A DNA stretch of 6,238 nt, from positions 5,927 through 12,164 of the forward strand of contig JAGRKQ010000069.1 in the NCBI GenBank assembly GCA_020442235.1. The letters are read 5' to 3'. Source of the stretch: Hyphomicrobiaceae bacterium. Its GTDB lineage: Bacteria; Pseudomonadota; Alphaproteobacteria; Rhizobiales; MH13. Of the stretch, positions 5,899 through 6,238 are shown piece by piece. Numbering within the stretch: position 1 is the stretch's first letter; each line of letters starts with the position of its first letter. The position numbers were made by a program, and so were the translations under genes. The notes beneath the pieces were generated by a model. It was not told where the DNA came from. It worked only from the letters and a program-made list of their open reading frames with translations, and searched no databases.

Positions 5899-6238
5899 CA
5901 CGCGGCAGGCCGGCCCCGGCGACCGGCGGCGGGGGCCTCGTCGAAAAGTGCGGCAAGCTGGTCGGTCATCGCGCCGGCCAGTTCCTCGGCATCGATGATG
6001 GTAACGGCGCGGCGGTAGTAGCGGGTGACGTCGTGCCCGATGCCGATGGCGATGAGCTCGGCCGTGGAACGGTTCTCGATCTCGGCGATGACGTGGCGCA
6101 GGTGCCGTTCCAGATAGGTGCCGGAATTGACCGACAGGGTGGAATCGTCCACCGGCGCGCCGTCGGAGATCACCATCAGGATGCGGCGTTGCTCGGGCCG
6201 GGCCATCAGCCGGTGATGGGCCCATTCCAGCGCCTCGC
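5898..6238 (-). CDS. cobT: Aerobic cobaltochelatase subunit CobT, C-terminal part, runs off the right edge
   Basis: The last 112 codons of CobT are present. The fragment begins [10 protein letters not shown] and contains [52 protein letters not shown] and [17 protein letters not shown], all characteristic of the CobT C-terminal von Willebrand factor A domain. CobT joins CobS as the AAA+ module that drives CobN to insert cobalt into hydrogenobyrinic acid a,c-diamide in the aerobic cobalamin pathway, in the cytoplasm. Complete CobT is around 600-650 residues, so about four fifths, including the acidic linker and the first metal-binding loop of the domain, lie outside the window. The internal ATG at 6206 is not a start. 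The stop TGA (5898-5900) overlaps the start of the phytase-like gene. cobS is expected upstream, beyond the right edge. Confidence 0.95.
   Translation of the reverse strand, partial: EALEWAHHRLMARPEQRRILMVISDGAPVDDSTLSVNSGTYLERHLRHVIAEIENRSTAELIAIGIGHDVTRYYRRAVTIIDAEELAGAMTDQLAALFDEAPAAGRRGRPAA

Noticed and set aside
4933..6018. 361-codon plus-strand open frame opposite the phytase-like gene
   Set aside because: Antisense shadow; the minus strand has a signal peptide and conserved family signatures and the opposing frame has none.
5899..6225. N-terminal extension of the phytase-like frame up to 6225
   Set aside because: The extra 109 codons lie inside cobT in another frame and encode Arg/Pro/His-rich sequence; the signal peptide begins exactly at ATG 5898.

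Overview
This GC-rich window has the gene order and protein signatures of an alphaproteobacterium, most likely in the order Hyphomicrobiales (Rhizobiales). The evidence is the end of an aerobic cobaltochelatase CobT, a secreted phytase-like protein, ribosomal protein L28, a DUF3108 protein and a SUV3-like RNA helicase lying side by side. This neighbourhood is familiar in rhizobia and relatives. The species cannot be fixed from the sequence.

Layout, left to right. From 1 to about 2348 on the minus strand is the N-terminal part (about 780 codons) of a large SUV3/MgpS-type superfamily 2 helicase; its C-terminus lies beyond the left edge. From 2349 to 2854 there is a gap of about 500 bp with no convincing gene. 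It holds a diverged direct repeat (37 of 53 positions identical, 255 bp apart) and two perfect inverted repeats. A DUF3108 exported protein follows on the minus strand (2855 to 3658 or 3733). A divergent intergenic region carries a strong housekeeping-type promoter, TTGACG-17 bp-TATACA, which drives a plus-strand pair: rpmB (L28) and, 23 bp later, a VUT/YhhQ-family membrane protein (likely queuosine-precursor transporter). The transporter gene overlaps by 32 bp, tail to tail, the minus-strand phytase-like gene. That gene starts inside the stop codon of cobT (TGATG), whose last 112 codons run off the right edge.

How the genes may work together. rpmB and the transporter form a small translation-related unit (ribosome assembly; probably tRNA modification precursor supply). 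cobT and the phytase-like gene are translationally coupled. The helicase is probably an RNA helicase. DUF3108 and the phytase-like protein both carry export signals, but their substrates are unknown. Nothing here looks like a mobile element, CRISPR array or defence system. The most unusual part is the repeat-bearing noncoding gap upstream of the helicase.
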